NCBI GenBank assembly: GCA_002394185.1
Contig: DGTB01000056.1
Span: 1 to 6,663 of the forward strand
From: Bacteroidales bacterium UBA4347
Lineage (GTDB): Bacteria > Bacteroidota > Bacteroidia > Bacteroidales > P3
Reading direction: 5' to 3'
DNA length: 6,663 nucleotides
A model generated the notes under the pieces. That model had not been told where the DNA came from. It searched no databases and worked only from the letters and a program-made list of their open reading frames with translations. A program made the translations under genes and the position numbers. Shown here piece after piece: positions 5,904 to 6,663 of the stretch. Within the stretch, counting starts at the first letter, position 1. Every line of letters begins with the position of its first letter.

Positions 5904-6663
5904 CTATCTCGTTCTGCCGGGATAGACTTTCAAGGCTTCCTCAAGGCAGCGCATGGCTTTTTTGAGGTCGTCGATATTGAGGCAGTAGGTGATACGTGCC
6001 TGGTGGCGACCCTGTTCGGGATTGACATAGAAGCCTGTGGCAGGAGCCAGCATGACGGTGGCGCCCTCATAGCTGAAGTCTGTCAACAGCCACTGGCAGA
6101 AACGGTCGCTGTCGTCGATAGGCAGGTCGATAACCGTGTAGAAGGCACCCTTGGGCATCGGACAGAAGCAGCCGGGAATCTTGTTGACACCCTCCACCAC
6201 CACATTGCGGCGCGCCACATACTCGGCCTGGACGGCGTCGAAATACTCCTGGGGGGTATCCACGGCAGCCTCGCCGAAGAACTGGCCAAACGACGGGGGC
6301 GACAGGCGGGCCTGGGCCAAACGCATGGCGATGGCGTAAACCTCGCTGTTGCGGGTCACCATGCATCCCACGCGGGCGCCGCAGGCGCTGTAGCGCTTCG
6401 ACACGGAGTCGAACAGGATGGTGTTGCGCTCCAGGCCTTCAAGCTGCATGACGCTGAAGTGCTGGTTGCCATCGTAGCAGAACTCGCGATACACCTCGTC
6501 GGCGAAGAGGTAGAGGTCATACTTCTTCACCAGACCGGCCACCTTCAGCAGCTCCTCGTGGGTGTAGAGGTAACCCGTGGGGTTGTTGGGGTTGCAGATC
6601 ATGATAGCACGGGTCCGCTCGTTGATGAGTTCCTCAAACTTCTCCACTTTCGGCAGCGAGAAG
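5904..6663 (-). CDS. Class I/II PLP-dependent aminotransferase (aspartate aminotransferase-like), N-terminus missing
   Basis: The frame is open to the window edge; 252 codons of a protein usually near 390-400 aa are visible, so roughly the first 140-150 residues lie outside. The GTG at 6645-6647 is internal. Counting from it, visible marks are CNPNNPTGY (18-26) with the cofactor-contacting Asn, FADEVYREF (48-56) with the Asp that pairs with the pyridine nitrogen and the Tyr, and SVSKRYSACGARVG (81-94), where Lys84 forms the Schiff base with PLP. Late on, ARITYCLN has Arg218, expected to bind the substrate carboxylate. It closely resembles the Bacteroides enzyme by memory (RLSPPSFGQ, KIPGCFCPMPKGAFYTV). 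It is a cytoplasmic enzyme of amino-acid metabolism; the exact amino donor is not readable. It is the first visible gene of the left-pointing operon, 8 bp from the membrane protein gene that follows. No link between transamination and the membrane proteins is evident. Confidence 0.93.
   Translation of the reverse strand, partial: FSLPKVEKFEELINERTRAIMICNPNNPTGYLYTHEELLKVAGLVKKYDLYLFADEVYREFCYDGNQHFSVMQLEGLERNTILFDSVSKRYSACGARVGCMVTRNSEVYAIAMRLAQARLSPPSFGQFFGEAAVDTPQEYFDAVQAEYVARRNVVVEGVNKIPGCFCPMPKGAFYTVIDLPIDDSDRFCQWLLTDFSYEGATVMLAPATGFYVNPEQGRHQARITYCLNIDDLKKAMRCLEEALKVYPGRTR

Noticed and set aside
1..6663. Search for promoters, tRNA/rRNA, CRISPR, insertion sequences and inverted repeats
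   Set aside because: Both operons start outside the window and are tightly packed; I saw no Bacteroides-type promoter in the only intergenic gap and no repeats beyond the terminator hairpin.

Overview
The window looks like chromosomal DNA from a member of the Bacteroidales (Bacteroides/Prevotella/Muribaculaceae-like). The inference rests on three things: the aminotransferase resembles the Bacteroides form closely, there is a small Gre-related protein of a type I associate with Bacteroidetes, and Shine-Dalgarno-like sequences are weak or absent before the starts. I cannot name a genus. The window is almost fully coding, with six genes in two convergent blocks. No RNA gene, mobile element, CRISPR array or long repeat was seen.

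Right-pointing block (1-2741): the C-terminal part of a two-half M16 (pitrilysin-like) zinc peptidase, whose catalytic half lies upstream of the window. It is followed through a 1-base TAATG overlap by a family 2 glycosyltransferase of the polyprenyl-phosphate-sugar-synthase type, with two C-terminal membrane segments.

Centre (2742-2817): a short convergent intergenic region that holds a strong hairpin with T-tracts on both sides, well placed to terminate both blocks.

Left-pointing block (2818-6663, transcribed from high to low coordinates): a class I/II PLP aminotransferase (N-terminus outside the window), an uncharacterised polytopic membrane protein of 412 aa with a large first extracytoplasmic loop, a 149-aa Gre-like (GreA/GreB C-domain) protein, and a second uncharacterised polytopic membrane protein of 476 aa. 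Junctions are 8 bp, -28 bp and -14 bp, so this is very probably one operon with translational coupling. The longest open frame for the 476-aa protein runs to 4509, but its first 87 codons are a shadow of the Gre-like gene; ATG 4248 is the better start.

The point most worth following up is the pair of membrane proteins. By eye they share spaced motifs, including an R(F/Y)...R(W/Y)LI...S block and a FAPxLxxAL block. This suggests distant paralogues with a GT-C-like layout, separated by a transcription-factor-like gene and lying opposite a glycosyltransferase that could make a lipid-linked sugar. A functional link between them is inference only.
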